A stretch of 62,446 nt of DNA, taken from the NCBI GenBank assembly GCA_028712885.1, contig JAQTPK010000010.1, positions 14,380-76,825 on the forward strand, written 5' to 3'. A program made the translations under genes and the position numbers. This DNA is from Syntrophales bacterium (lineage in GTDB: Bacteria; Desulfobacterota; Syntrophia; Syntrophales; UBA4778). Positions 53,758 to 62,355 of this stretch are shown piece by piece. Below the pieces are notes generated by a model. The model saw nothing but the letters and a program-made list of their open reading frames with translations. It was not told the DNA's origin and ran no database searches. The first letter of the stretch is position 1. Every line of letters begins with the position of its first letter.

Positions 53758-54618
53758 ATGTTTGCAATCATCGGCGTTGTCATCGTCCTGGGGGCGGTCA
53801 TGGGCGGCTTCCTCATGGAGCACGGGAATCCGTCACTGCTCTGGCAGCCGGCGGAGTTCGTCATTATTTTGGGAGCTGCCTTCGGCGGGTTCCTGATCGC
53901 CACGCCGTCGAAGGCCGTCAAGTTCGTTATCGGCCGCGCCTTTGGCGTCTTCAAGGGATCGCGGTATTCCAAACAGGACTATCTCGAGATTCTGATGCTG
54001 CTCAGCCAGATCTTTTACAAGATCCGGAAACAGGGGCTCGTGGCTGTGGAAGAGGACGTGGACCGCCCCGCGGAGAGCCCGATTTTCAGACAGTATCCGA
54101 AATTCATGAGCAATCACCACGCCGTGGATTTCGTGACCGACACACTCCGGACCGTTATCTCCACGACGATAGAACCCCACGAGCTCGAATCGCTGATGGA
54201 TACCGAGCTGGAATCCTATCACGAGGAACTCGTCGGCCCCGCCAAAAGCGTGGCCACCGTGGCGGACTCTCTCCCCGGGCTCGGAATAGTCGCAGCGGTC
54301 CTCGGCGTCGTCCTTACCATGCAGAAAATCGGAGAGCCGCCCGAGGTGCTCGGCCACAGCGTCGGCGCAGCGCTCGTCGGAACCTTTCTCGGCGTGCTGG
54401 CATGTTACGGGTTCGTCGGTCCGATGTCCAAGAATATGGAATACACCGCCGCGGAAGAAATCGAGTACGTAAACGTCCTCAAGATCGCCCTCAAATCCTT
54501 CATCAGCAATAACGCCGCACCGCAGGTTGCAATCGAGTTCGGCAGGCGCGTCATCCCCGCCGGCATGAGACCTTCCTATATTGAAGTTGAGAACTCGCTG
54601 CGGCAGGTCAAGAAATGA
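53758..54618 (+). CDS. motA: Flagellar stator protein MotA
   Basis: The 286-residue protein has four membrane helices and a cytoplasmic loop with EPHELESLMDTELE. The channel helices read VADSLPGLGIVAAVLGVVLTM and GAALVGTFLGVLACYGFVGP. It forms the stator that drives the flagellum. The Shine-Dalgarno is far (about 14 bases) from the ATG. Confidence 0.95.
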   Translation: MFAIIGVVIVLGAVMGGFLMEHGNPSLLWQPAEFVIILGAAFGGFLIATPSKAVKFVIGRAFGVFKGSRYSKQDYLEILMLLSQIFYKIRKQGLVAVEEDVDRPAESPIFRQYPKFMSNHHAVDFVTDTLRTVISTTIEPHELESLMDTELESYHEELVGPAKSVATVADSLPGLGIVAAVLGVVLTMQKIGEPPEVLGHSVGAALVGTFLGVLACYGFVGPMSKNMEYTAAEEIEYVNVLKIALKSFISNNAAPQVAIEFGRRVIPAGMRPSYIEVENSLRQVKK

Positions 54619-55451
54619 GCGACAAGAAGATAATCATCCGCAAGGTCAAGAAGAAGGTCCACGGAGAACACCACGGAGGGCAATGGAAGGTCGCCTACGC
54701 AGACTTCGTCACGGCCATGATGGCCTTCTTCCTCCTGCTCTGGCTTCTGGCCATGGTTTCTCCCGACAAAAGGGCCCAGCTTGCGCAATACTTCAATAAT
54801 TTTTCTTTATTCAAGCACTCGGGGGCGGGATTCTCATCCGGCGGCGGCGCATCCCTCATCGGCAAGACGGACTCCATCCAGCTTCCACCCAAAGCTCAGG
54901 CGCGGGCGGCCGGTTCCGAAAAGCTGAAAAAGAAGCTGAAGGAGGCGGTTGAAACCAAGCTGAAGCAAGTGGAAAACCAGGTCCTCATCGATATTCACGA
55001 GGGGGGCGTCCGCATCCAGATCGTAGACGAGGAGGGGAGCCTGATATTCCCGCTCGGAAGCGCCCTGCCGACGGAAAGGGCGAAGGCCATCATCTCGGTG
55101 GTTTCAGAAAACATCCGCGATACAGCGGACAAGATCGTGGTGGAAGGGCACACTGATTCCCTGCCCTACAGAGGAGACCAGATTACAAACTGGGAGCTCT
55201 CGACCTCCCGGGCCTCCGCCGCCAGGAGGGAAATGGAGACGAACGGCATCGATCCGGGCCGGATCGCCCGCGTGGTAGGCTATGCGGACCAGCAGCTGCT
55301 CGTCAAGGACAACCCGAAAGACCCGCGCAACCGCCGGATCAGCATTATTCTTATCCCCGCGGGAATGGACAAGCCGATTGTCATCGGCGAAACTGCGACC
55401 AGGGCATTCAGCCCCATGCAGCCGACACAGGCTGCGCCCGCGAAAAAATAG
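54615..55451 (+). CDS. motB: Flagellar stator protein MotB
   Basis: The 278-residue protein has the channel Asp30 in KVAYADFVTAMMAFFLLLWLL, a plug region and an OmpA-like domain (VEGHTDSLPYRGDQITNWELSTSRASAARREM) that binds peptidoglycan. ATGA overlap with motA. Confidence 0.95.
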   Translation: MSDKKIIIRKVKKKVHGEHHGGQWKVAYADFVTAMMAFFLLLWLLAMVSPDKRAQLAQYFNNFSLFKHSGAGFSSGGGASLIGKTDSIQLPPKAQARAAGSEKLKKKLKEAVETKLKQVENQVLIDIHEGGVRIQIVDEEGSLIFPLGSALPTERAKAIISVVSENIRDTADKIVVEGHTDSLPYRGDQITNWELSTSRASAARREMETNGIDPGRIARVVGYADQQLLVKDNPKDPRNRRISIILIPAGMDKPIVIGETATRAFSPMQPTQAAPAKK

Positions 55452-55527
55452 AAGCTGCGAAGTTGCGAGGATGCGAAGATAAGCAGCCTGAACTGAAACT
55501 GAGAAGATGAGATAAAAATCCCAAATC

Positions 55528-55658
55528 CCAAGCACCAAATCCCAAATAAATCACAAATTCAAAATTTGAATCAGACCTGGAAAATCTTATTAAACCTGGG
55601 TTTTGAATTCTGGAATTCGAATTTGGGATTTACTTGGGATTTGGGATTTGGTGCTTGG
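55528..55658. repeat. Inverted-repeat element, GGTGCTTGG family, copy 2
   Basis: Perfect 20-base arms at 55528-55547 and 55639-55658 (CCAAGCACCAAATCCCAAAT and complement) lie between convergent motB and the acyltransferase gene. The right arm enters the acyltransferase coding end. Confidence 0.85.
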
Positions 55659-56592
55659 AATTTTCAGCAGGGATTTCGGATTGATCCGTATACCGTTCAT
55701 CCAGCATCCGGCTGATGCGGTCCATGACAACCTGCGTGACGGCCTCGAACTGCTCCCGGTATTTCTGCTGGGACTCCTTGGAGAAAAGGGAAAACTTCTC
55801 CGGGATCCGGAATTCCCGCAGATCATCGTTCACTGATATCGGGTCGCCGATCCGGTAAACGATTTTTCCCTTTCCGGCAAAGGGCAGGGTCCAGCGATAT
55901 ACCTGGTCGCTGTTATTGCAGCCTACCGGAACGATTTTTTTGCCCGTATGCAGCGCCAGCTGAGCGAGTCCCGTCTTTCCCTCCCCCAATTTCAGGGAAC
56001 GCGTCCCTTCCGGAAATATGATCAGATTCAACCCTGTTTCGCAGAGCGCAATTCGGCTCAGTTCCGCGACCTTTTTCATCACGGAATCGTATGTATCGTG
56101 GATGTAAGTCGCAAACTGTTCTTTGGCGGCGAGGACCTCGGAGCCCAGCTTGGCGGTCATATCCCCCACGCCCTTGCCTTCAATCAGGTCCTTGATTGCT
56201 CGATATTCGAAAGAATCGATCCTGCGCTTGAACTTCTTTTTGAACAGCTCCTCAATCAGGTAGCCGAGCGATGGTACCGGTATCAGATTGCACCAGTCGA
56301 GAACCCGGCCGAGAGCTGCATTGCGGTAATATTTCCCTTTGACCCAGACTGTCGTATAAGGAAAACTCTTCATGGCCCAGAGCTTGTACTGGAAAGGCCA
56401 GTAATTATAACGGTCTGTGTGATTCATTGCGAAAATTACGGTTTCCTTTTTCGGTATCTTTTCACTGTTCTCCAGCTCTATATCCACCCCGGCAAGCCGG
56501 TAGTTCGTTTTCAGCAGACAGGTGGCGATTACTTGCTGGAAAAAGGGGTCGGCTACAAGACGGATCCTGTTCAAGTGCTTCAGATCTACCAT
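55630..56592 (-). CDS. 1-acylglycerol-3-phosphate acyltransferase-like (PlsC family)
   Basis: The 320-residue protein has the PlsC acyltransferase fold: MNHTDRYNYWPFQ for motif I, then LIIFPEGTRSLKLGEGKTGLAQLA for motif III and IVPVGCNN. Motif I is normally HX4D; here His58 is followed at +5 by Asn63. The last eleven residues (ENSKHQIPNPK) are read from the repeat element. It may acylate a phospholipid or other glycerol lipid. Confidence 0.8.
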   Translation of the reverse strand: MVDLKHLNRIRLVADPFFQQVIATCLLKTNYRLAGVDIELENSEKIPKKETVIFAMNHTDRYNYWPFQYKLWAMKSFPYTTVWVKGKYYRNAALGRVLDWCNLIPVPSLGYLIEELFKKKFKRRIDSFEYRAIKDLIEGKGVGDMTAKLGSEVLAAKEQFATYIHDTYDSVMKKVAELSRIALCETGLNLIIFPEGTRSLKLGEGKTGLAQLALHTGKKIVPVGCNNSDQVYRWTLPFAGKGKIVYRIGDPISVNDDLREFRIPEKFSLFSKESQQKYREQFEAVTQVVMDRISRMLDERYTDQSEIPAENSKHQIPNPK

Positions 56593-56649
56593 GTTTCAAT
56601 TTGCCCTTTATCGAAGAATGGTTTAAATATCCTGTAGTTTATTTCCGGC

Positions 56650-56735
56650 AAAAGGCTAAGGGCAAAGGGACTAAAGGGGGATACGATCCGAACCCTTTTG
56701 CCCTTTTCCATTGGCCTTTCGCCTGGTTTAACCAC
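56650..56735. repeat. Heptamer tracts before the GNAT gene
   Basis: AAAGGCTAAGGGCAAAGGGA and, after a gap, CCCTTTTGCCCTTTTCC-like units face each other between divergent genes, forming an imperfect inverted repeat. Confidence 0.5.
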
Positions 56736-56765
56736 TTGTGACCCATTATCCTGTAGAGAGTCGAT

Positions 56766-57332
56766 ATGTCAACGCAAATCTGCTGCACGGCTGACCAGAT
56801 CGTGATCCGTGAGGGAGTTATATCCGATGCGGGGGAGATCGCCCGGGTCGACGTAGAGACCTGGAGGGCATGCTATCGGGGAATCATTACGGATAAATAT
56901 CTGAGGAGCCTCTCGGTACCGACGCAGACAGACCTGTGCCGCAAGCTCTTCAGTATTAAAAATTCAGGACGGTTCATCTTCGTGGCGGAAAGCGAAAGGG
57001 GGGAAATCGTAGGATACGCGGCCGCGGGTCCCGAAAGGAAGAGAGGGGCCAGATCCAAAGGTGAGCTTTACGCGATCTACATTCTTCCCGAATTCCAGAG
57101 AAAAGGAACGGGACGCCTGCTCGTCCGTTCGGTAATGGAAAGTTTCGAGGCGGCCGGAGTGCGGTCACTGCTTGTTTGGGTGCTCGCGGCGAACCCGGCC
57201 CGGAATTTCTACCGGGAACTCGGAGGAAAATCAATCCGCACCAGGCCGATCGGAATCGGAGGCATATACTACAGCGAGACGTGCTACGAATGGACCGATT
57301 TTGATCCGGTGCTCCGGGCCAAAGGAGATTGA
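56766..57332 (+). CDS. GNAT N-acetyltransferase
   Basis: The 188-residue protein has the GNAT core IREGVISDAGEIARVDVETWRACYRGII, ELYAIYILPEFQRKGTGRLLVRSVME (acetyl-CoA loop QRKGTG) and LVWVLAANPARNFYRELGG. Substrate unknown. Two bases before the CoA transferase-GNAT gene. Confidence 0.88.
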   Translation: MSTQICCTADQIVIREGVISDAGEIARVDVETWRACYRGIITDKYLRSLSVPTQTDLCRKLFSIKNSGRFIFVAESERGEIVGYAAAGPERKRGARSKGELYAIYILPEFQRKGTGRLLVRSVMESFEAAGVRSLLVWVLAANPARNFYRELGGKSIRTRPIGIGGIYYSETCYEWTDFDPVLRAKGD

Positions 57333-57334
57333 CC

Positions 57335-59209
57335 ATGGCCGAATGGGAAAACAGGATAGCGCCGCCGGAAGCGGCTCTGGAAAAAATCGATCCCGGGATG
57401 AGTATTTTCCTGAGCACCGGGATGGCCGAGCCGCGCACCCTTGTCCGCAACCTGATGCTATCGAAGCAGGGGAATCTGCAGGACCTCGAGATCATACAGC
57501 TGATCAGCCTCGGCGACACCGTACCGGCCGATGAGCGGTTCTCCCGGAAATACCGCCTGAAGACATTCTTCTCGGGCTGGATTGCCGGGCGGGCGGTGAT
57601 GGAAGGGCGGGTCGATCTCATTCCCAGCCGTTTCTCCAGAATACCCTGGCTTTTCGAGACGGGAATGGTCGCCATCGACGCCGCGTTCGTCCAGATAACG
57701 CCCCCGGACAGGTCGGGCTGGTGCAGCCTCGGGGTGGGCGTGGACGTTGCCCGCCACGCCATCGAGCGGGCCTCCCTGGTTGTGGGTGAAATAAACGAGC
57801 ATCTGCCGCGGACCCTGGGGGACACCCTTGTTCATGTGAACGATTTCCACCTGCTCGTTCGCGCCACGGAGCCCCCCATTTACATTCCCCGCTGGCCGGT
57901 GGGCGATATCTACCGCAAGCTTGCGGCGAACACCGCCTCCGTCGTAGAGGACGGGAGCTGCATCGCATTTTCCATCGGCCCCTTGTACGAGGCCCTTGCC
58001 GAGCCCCTTTCGCAAAAACGGAATCTGGGAATCCATACCCCCTTTTTCACCGATGCGCTGATGGATATTGTAAAAAGCGGGGCCGTCAGCAACAGGCGGA
58101 AAGGCTTTTTCAGGGGGAAATCCCTGACGTCTTATGCGTTGGGCACGGCCGACCTGTTAACCTGGCTCGACAGGAACCCTTTGATCGAATTCCAGCCGAT
58201 TGATGTCGTCCTTGACCCGCAACGGACAGGACTGAACGAGAGGTTTATCGGCATTCTCCCGGCCAGGAAGGCCGATCTTACGGGGGGAATAGCGCTCCAG
58301 CCCGGCAAAGGCGACGTGACGGCCGGCCCCGGCGCAGTGCAGGAAGTTTTCGCCGGCGCCGCGTTGTCGCGCGGCGGAAGAACCGTGTTCGCGCTGCCTA
58401 GCCGGAACAGGAGGGACGAGCCGAATATTGTGCTCTCGGTCTCCGAGCTTCCCTATCAGTTCTCGAACCCGGAATCGCTCGATATGATCGTGACGGAATA
58501 CGGGGTAGCGTATATGATGGGCAGGACCGTCCGCGAGCGCGCCCAGGCCCTGATCGATATCGCCCATCCGGATGACCGGGAGGAATTGGTCGTGAAGGCA
58601 AAGCAGTCCGGCATTCTTTACCGGGACCAGATCTATATTCCCCAGTCCGGCCACCTCTATCCCGAAGAATTAGCCTGCACTCATGTTTTCCAGGGAGGTC
58701 TGACCGTGCGTTTCCGGCCGATCCGGCCTTCGGACGAAGACGAGATGCGCCGGCTTTTTTACAGGTTCTCGGACCGCGCCGTCTACTATCGCTATTTCAG
58801 TCCCATAAAGACAATGCCGCACGCCAGGATGCAGGAGTACGTGAACGTGGACTATTCCGGAACTCTGTCGATCGTGGGCCTTGTGGAAGACTCGGAGAAC
58901 GAGCGGATAATAGCCGAAGGCCGGTACGTCCTGACGAAAGGCAGCACGCTGGCGGATGTAGCGTTCGTCGTGGATGAGGCATACCAGGGCAGGGGGATTG
59001 CATCCTTTCTCCTGAAACTGCTTTATCAGGCGGCGCGGAAGCGGGGAGTCCGGGGATTCACCGCGGATATTCTCGCCGATAACCATTCCATGCTGGCCGT
59101 CATGAATAAGCTGTCGCTGCCCGTCCGGACCCGGCTCTCGGGGGAGGCTTATGAATTGAAGATAATGTTCGATGGGGAGATGGCGGAAGCTGAGAGGTTG
59201 AGAAGCTGA
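57335..59209 (+). CDS. Acetyl-CoA hydrolase/CoA-transferase fused to a GNAT domain
   Basis: The 624-residue fusion has an N-terminal CoA-transferase (about 1-430, with VDVARHAIERASLVVGEINEHLPRTLGD, SIGPLYEALAEPL and IVTEYGVAYMMGRTVRERAQALIDIAHPDDREELV), and a C-terminal GNAT domain (about 455-615, with FRPIRPSDEDEMRRLFYRFSDRAVYYRYF and AFVVDEAYQGRGIASFLLKLL). It may interconvert acyl-CoA and acetate and control itself by acetylation. Start after AAAGGAG. The stop lies in a heptamer-like tract. Confidence 0.9.
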   Translation: MAEWENRIAPPEAALEKIDPGMSIFLSTGMAEPRTLVRNLMLSKQGNLQDLEIIQLISLGDTVPADERFSRKYRLKTFFSGWIAGRAVMEGRVDLIPSRFSRIPWLFETGMVAIDAAFVQITPPDRSGWCSLGVGVDVARHAIERASLVVGEINEHLPRTLGDTLVHVNDFHLLVRATEPPIYIPRWPVGDIYRKLAANTASVVEDGSCIAFSIGPLYEALAEPLSQKRNLGIHTPFFTDALMDIVKSGAVSNRRKGFFRGKSLTSYALGTADLLTWLDRNPLIEFQPIDVVLDPQRTGLNERFIGILPARKADLTGGIALQPGKGDVTAGPGAVQEVFAGAALSRGGRTVFALPSRNRRDEPNIVLSVSELPYQFSNPESLDMIVTEYGVAYMMGRTVRERAQALIDIAHPDDREELVVKAKQSGILYRDQIYIPQSGHLYPEELACTHVFQGGLTVRFRPIRPSDEDEMRRLFYRFSDRAVYYRYFSPIKTMPHARMQEYVNVDYSGTLSIVGLVEDSENERIIAEGRYVLTKGSTLADVAFVVDEAYQGRGIASFLLKLLYQAARKRGVRGFTADILADNHSMLAVMNKLSLPVRTRLSGEAYELKIMFDGEMAEAERLRS

Positions 59210-59238
59210 GATGGTGAGATGGTGAGAGGCCGGGAAGA

Positions 59239-59413
59239 AATCCTAAATTCCAAGCACCAGGTTCCAAACAATATCGAAATCCAAAATTCGAATTTCAAAA
59301 CGTCCGCAACAGCGAGACGGACAATTCCGGGTGTTTTGATGGTAGTATGTTTTTGTGCTTTGAATTTCGATATCAGGATTTGTTTGGGATTTGGTGCTTG
59401 GGATTTGGGATTT
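59239..59413. repeat. Inverted-repeat element, GGTGCTTGG family, copy 3
   Basis: Degenerate arms CCAAGCACC...ATATCGAAAT and ATTTCGATAT...GGTGCTTGG lie between the convergent fusion and protease genes. Same core words as copies 1 and 2, with more mismatches. Confidence 0.8.
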
Positions 59414-59424
59414 GATTCACTTAA

Positions 59425-60132
59425 TCATCCCGGTCCTAATAGCGGGTAAACAATAATTCCCACAAAGTCCTGGAGAAAATGAAGCACGACCGGGGCAATA
59501 AGGCTTCGGCGCCAGAGATAAATAAGGCAGAACAGAAGACCGATGACGGCGACTGCGGCTACCCCGGCGGATCCCTGGTAGCCGTGGCCGAGCGAAAAAA
59601 CGGCGGTGGAGCAGAGCACGGCGGCTGTGGGACTGCCGGTAACGGACGTGAACCGCAGCAGAAGGTATCCCCGGTAGATAGTTTCTTCCGTCAAGGCAAC
59701 GACGAGAACCAGAACCAGGGCAAGGCCGTATTCTGCCGCGCCGCTGGCCGCCAGGAACGACGGAATAGACTCCTGCGGCGCGCTCAACCCAAGTTCGATG
59801 AAAATCCCTTCGATCAATCCGATGGCAAGAACGAAGGGCGGAAAAAGCATTATGCCGAGGGCGGCTTCCGTCCACGGCCTGCGCCGGGACCAGCCGAGGC
59901 GCGCCGGCGGCTCTCCGTTTCTCCACAGGAAGAAGGCGATCAGGAATACAAGGGCGAAATTATAAGCAATGGTTTCCAGCGCTACCAGAGAAAATCCTGC
60001 CGCTTCCTGCAGGTTGGAAAAGTAGGATAGAATGATAGAGGGCACAAACAGCAGGAGGAAGGCGGCCAGCTCGAATGCCTGCCCCTTGCGACTCGGCTGC
60101 GCCGTCCCCCGTTGGATTGTATTTTCCGACAT
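59425..60132 (-). CDS. CPBP family intramembrane metalloprotease
   Basis: The 235-residue protein has about seven membrane helices with the CPBP (Abi) motifs TEETIYRGYLLLRF (EExxxR) and VFSLGHGYQG, and HFLQDFVG. The family cleaves within membranes or in CAAX processing. Start at 60132; a longer frame upstream lies across the divergent thioesterase start. Confidence 0.86.
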   Translation of the reverse strand: MSENTIQRGTAQPSRKGQAFELAAFLLLFVPSIILSYFSNLQEAAGFSLVALETIAYNFALVFLIAFFLWRNGEPPARLGWSRRRPWTEAALGIMLFPPFVLAIGLIEGIFIELGLSAPQESIPSFLAASGAAEYGLALVLVLVVALTEETIYRGYLLLRFTSVTGSPTAAVLCSTAVFSLGHGYQGSAGVAAVAVIGLLFCLIYLWRRSLIAPVVLHFLQDFVGIIVYPLLGPG

Positions 60133-60319
60133 ATTATTTCCATGGGCATCAGAAAAAATCAAAGCTGAGAAGAAGAAAACGAAAGAGACAATGATCCAAA
60201 CGGGAGGGCTTTTTACATTCAACTTCGTTTTTTTTACCGACGCCTGAAGCCCGATGCCTGAAGCCTTTTTTACTATAGCATAATACGGAACGCCCGCAAT
60301 AGAGCATGGAGGTGAATTC

Positions 60320-60781
60320 TTGAGAGAAGCAAATCCCGAGTATGTAAGGTCAGTTATCGGCCTGGCGAATGCCTGCCCGTATTTCCGGCTCATTTCCATG
60401 TCAATTACAGAGCTCAAGGCAAGCAGTGCGGAAATGGAGGCGGAATTCACGCAGAAGCACCTCCAGGCTTTCGGCTACGTTCATGGAGGGGTTTTTGCTT
60501 CCATTATCGATACGGCTATTTACTGGGCCGCACACCTCAATCTGGATGAGGGCGATGGCGTCACTTCCGTCGACCTGAAAGTCAATTATCTTGCGCCCGC
60601 CAGATCGGGGAAGGTTTCCGCCCGGGGCGTCATGATAAAAATGGGGAAAACTCTCGGCCTCGGCGAGGCGGAGATAAAAGACCGGGACGGACGCATTCTC
60701 GCGCACGGCACCTCCACCCTGATGATTGTGCCCGGTTATGTTCCGTCCGGCAATCAGGCCCTGCCGCCGAAATTCAGATGA
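60320..60781 (+). CDS. PaaI-type hotdog thioesterase
   Basis: The 153-residue protein has the hotdog core HLQAFGYVHGGVFASIIDTAIYWAAHLNL and VTSVDLKVNYLAPARSGKVSARG, the PaaI thioesterase pattern. TTG start preceded by GGAGG at seven bases. Overlaps the radical SAM gene by four bases. Confidence 0.88.
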   Translation: MREANPEYVRSVIGLANACPYFRLISMSITELKASSAEMEAEFTQKHLQAFGYVHGGVFASIIDTAIYWAAHLNLDEGDGVTSVDLKVNYLAPARSGKVSARGVMIKMGKTLGLGEAEIKDRDGRILAHGTSTLMIVPGYVPSGNQALPPKFR

Positions 60782-62307
60782 TCCTTTTTGTTCATCCCCC
60801 GGTTGCCAAACCCTGTGAGCCTCCTGCAGGAATTGCGCTGCTGTCCTCCGTTCTCAAAGCCGCGGACGTTCCGGTGAGGGTGCTGGACGCCAACCTGGAA
60901 GGAATCTCATTTCTCTTCGAAAAGGGCGCGGAGCCGGTCTGCCCCGGAGAAGATCCCTGGACAAGGCGCGCGCGGAGACTTGTCCGGAAGAATCTCGCCC
61001 TGCTGAAAAGTCCCGACGGTTACCGCAAGCCGGCGGAATACCGCCGCGCCGTTTCCGACCTCAACAGGGTGCTGGAAATCGCGAGTTCGCCCGAGGCCCA
61101 AGCGGAATTGGCCAACTACCGGGATAAAGAGCTCTCGCCGCTTCGCAGCCGCGATCTCCTTCGCGCGGCCGCCGAGCCCGAACGCAACCCGTTCTATTCT
61201 TTTTTCAGCCGCCGTCTTGACCGGGAGATAAACGGGAACGGTATCCGCCTGGTAGGATTCTCCCTTAATTACCTCACGCAGGCTCTAACCGCATTCGCGA
61301 TGGCCGGATACGTTCGCCGGCGTTACCCCGGAATCGGAGTGGTCTTCGGAGGGGGACTGGTTACCTCCTGGATGCGCAGGTCGAGGGATCTGGGCCCCCT
61401 CCGCGCCGTCGCCGACAGCCTGATCGCCGGCCCGGGTGAGAAAGCCATGCTCCGCCTCTGCGGAAAGCCGGGACAGCCGCCGGCCGGGACGGCTCCCGAC
61501 TACTCCGAATTCCCGCTCGGGGACTATTTTGCCCCCGGACGTATTCTGCCGTACAGCGCCTCGAGAGGATGCTACTGGATGAAGTGTTCGTTCTGCCCCG
61601 AAAACGCCGAGGGCCAGCCGTATCAGCCTGTGCCCGATGAGAATGTTTTGGAAGATCTCTCGCGGGCGGCCGCACGTGTAAATCCCGTGCTGATTCATTT
61701 CCTGGACAACGCCGTCCGCCCTTCCCTGTTTCAGGCTCTGATCCGACGCCCCCCCGGCATCCCCTGGTACGGGTTCGCGCGTATCACCGATCACCTGGGA
61801 AAGCGTGATTTCTGCCGCGGCCTCCGGGAATCGGGATGCCGGATGCTGCAACTGGGGATCGAATCAGGCGATCAGCGCGTGCTTGACGAACTTGGCAAGG
61901 GAATGGAGATCAGGACCGCCTCCCTCGCCCTGAACAACCTGAAAGAGGCGGGAATCGCGACATACGTTTATCTCCTGTTCGGCACCCCCGCGGAAACGGA
62001 AGAAAGCGCCCGGCGGACCTTCTCATTCGTAGCAGAACACAGTGAAAGCATCGATTTTATAAACGCCGCTGTTTTCAACCTTCCGTTCACGCCCGGGGAG
62101 CAACCGGAACATCTGACGACCATGGATTTCTATGACGGAGACCTGTCGCTTTACCGCAACTTCGTCCATCCCCGGGGATGGGACCGTAAATCCGTCCGCC
62201 GTTTTCTGGAGAAAGAGTTTTTCCGTCATCACGACGTTCGACAGATCATCCTGCGCGATCCCCCCTCCTTCACCTCGAACCACGCCCCGTTTTTTGCCGT
62301 TTCCTGA
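60778..62307 (+). CDS. Radical SAM protein with N-terminal B12-binding-like domain
   Basis: The 509-residue protein has an N-terminal B12-binding-like region (VHPPVAKPCEPPAGIALLSSVLKAADVPVRVLDANLEG), then a radical SAM core with CYWMKCSFCPE (CX4CX2C) for the 4Fe-4S cluster, LQLGIESGDQRVLDELGKGM and AGIATYVYLLFGTPAET. Role unknown; partner of the thioesterase in a two-gene operon. Confidence 0.85.
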   Translation: MILFVHPPVAKPCEPPAGIALLSSVLKAADVPVRVLDANLEGISFLFEKGAEPVCPGEDPWTRRARRLVRKNLALLKSPDGYRKPAEYRRAVSDLNRVLEIASSPEAQAELANYRDKELSPLRSRDLLRAAAEPERNPFYSFFSRRLDREINGNGIRLVGFSLNYLTQALTAFAMAGYVRRRYPGIGVVFGGGLVTSWMRRSRDLGPLRAVADSLIAGPGEKAMLRLCGKPGQPPAGTAPDYSEFPLGDYFAPGRILPYSASRGCYWMKCSFCPENAEGQPYQPVPDENVLEDLSRAAARVNPVLIHFLDNAVRPSLFQALIRRPPGIPWYGFARITDHLGKRDFCRGLRESGCRMLQLGIESGDQRVLDELGKGMEIRTASLALNNLKEAGIATYVYLLFGTPAETEESARRTFSFVAEHSESIDFINAAVFNLPFTPGEQPEHLTTMDFYDGDLSLYRNFVHPRGWDRKSVRRFLEKEFFRHHDVRQIILRDPPSFTSNHAPFFAVS

Positions 62308-62355
62308 AGCCCCGCGGGAAGGAAAACTTTCTGCTTTTCCACCTTTTACTTTTTA

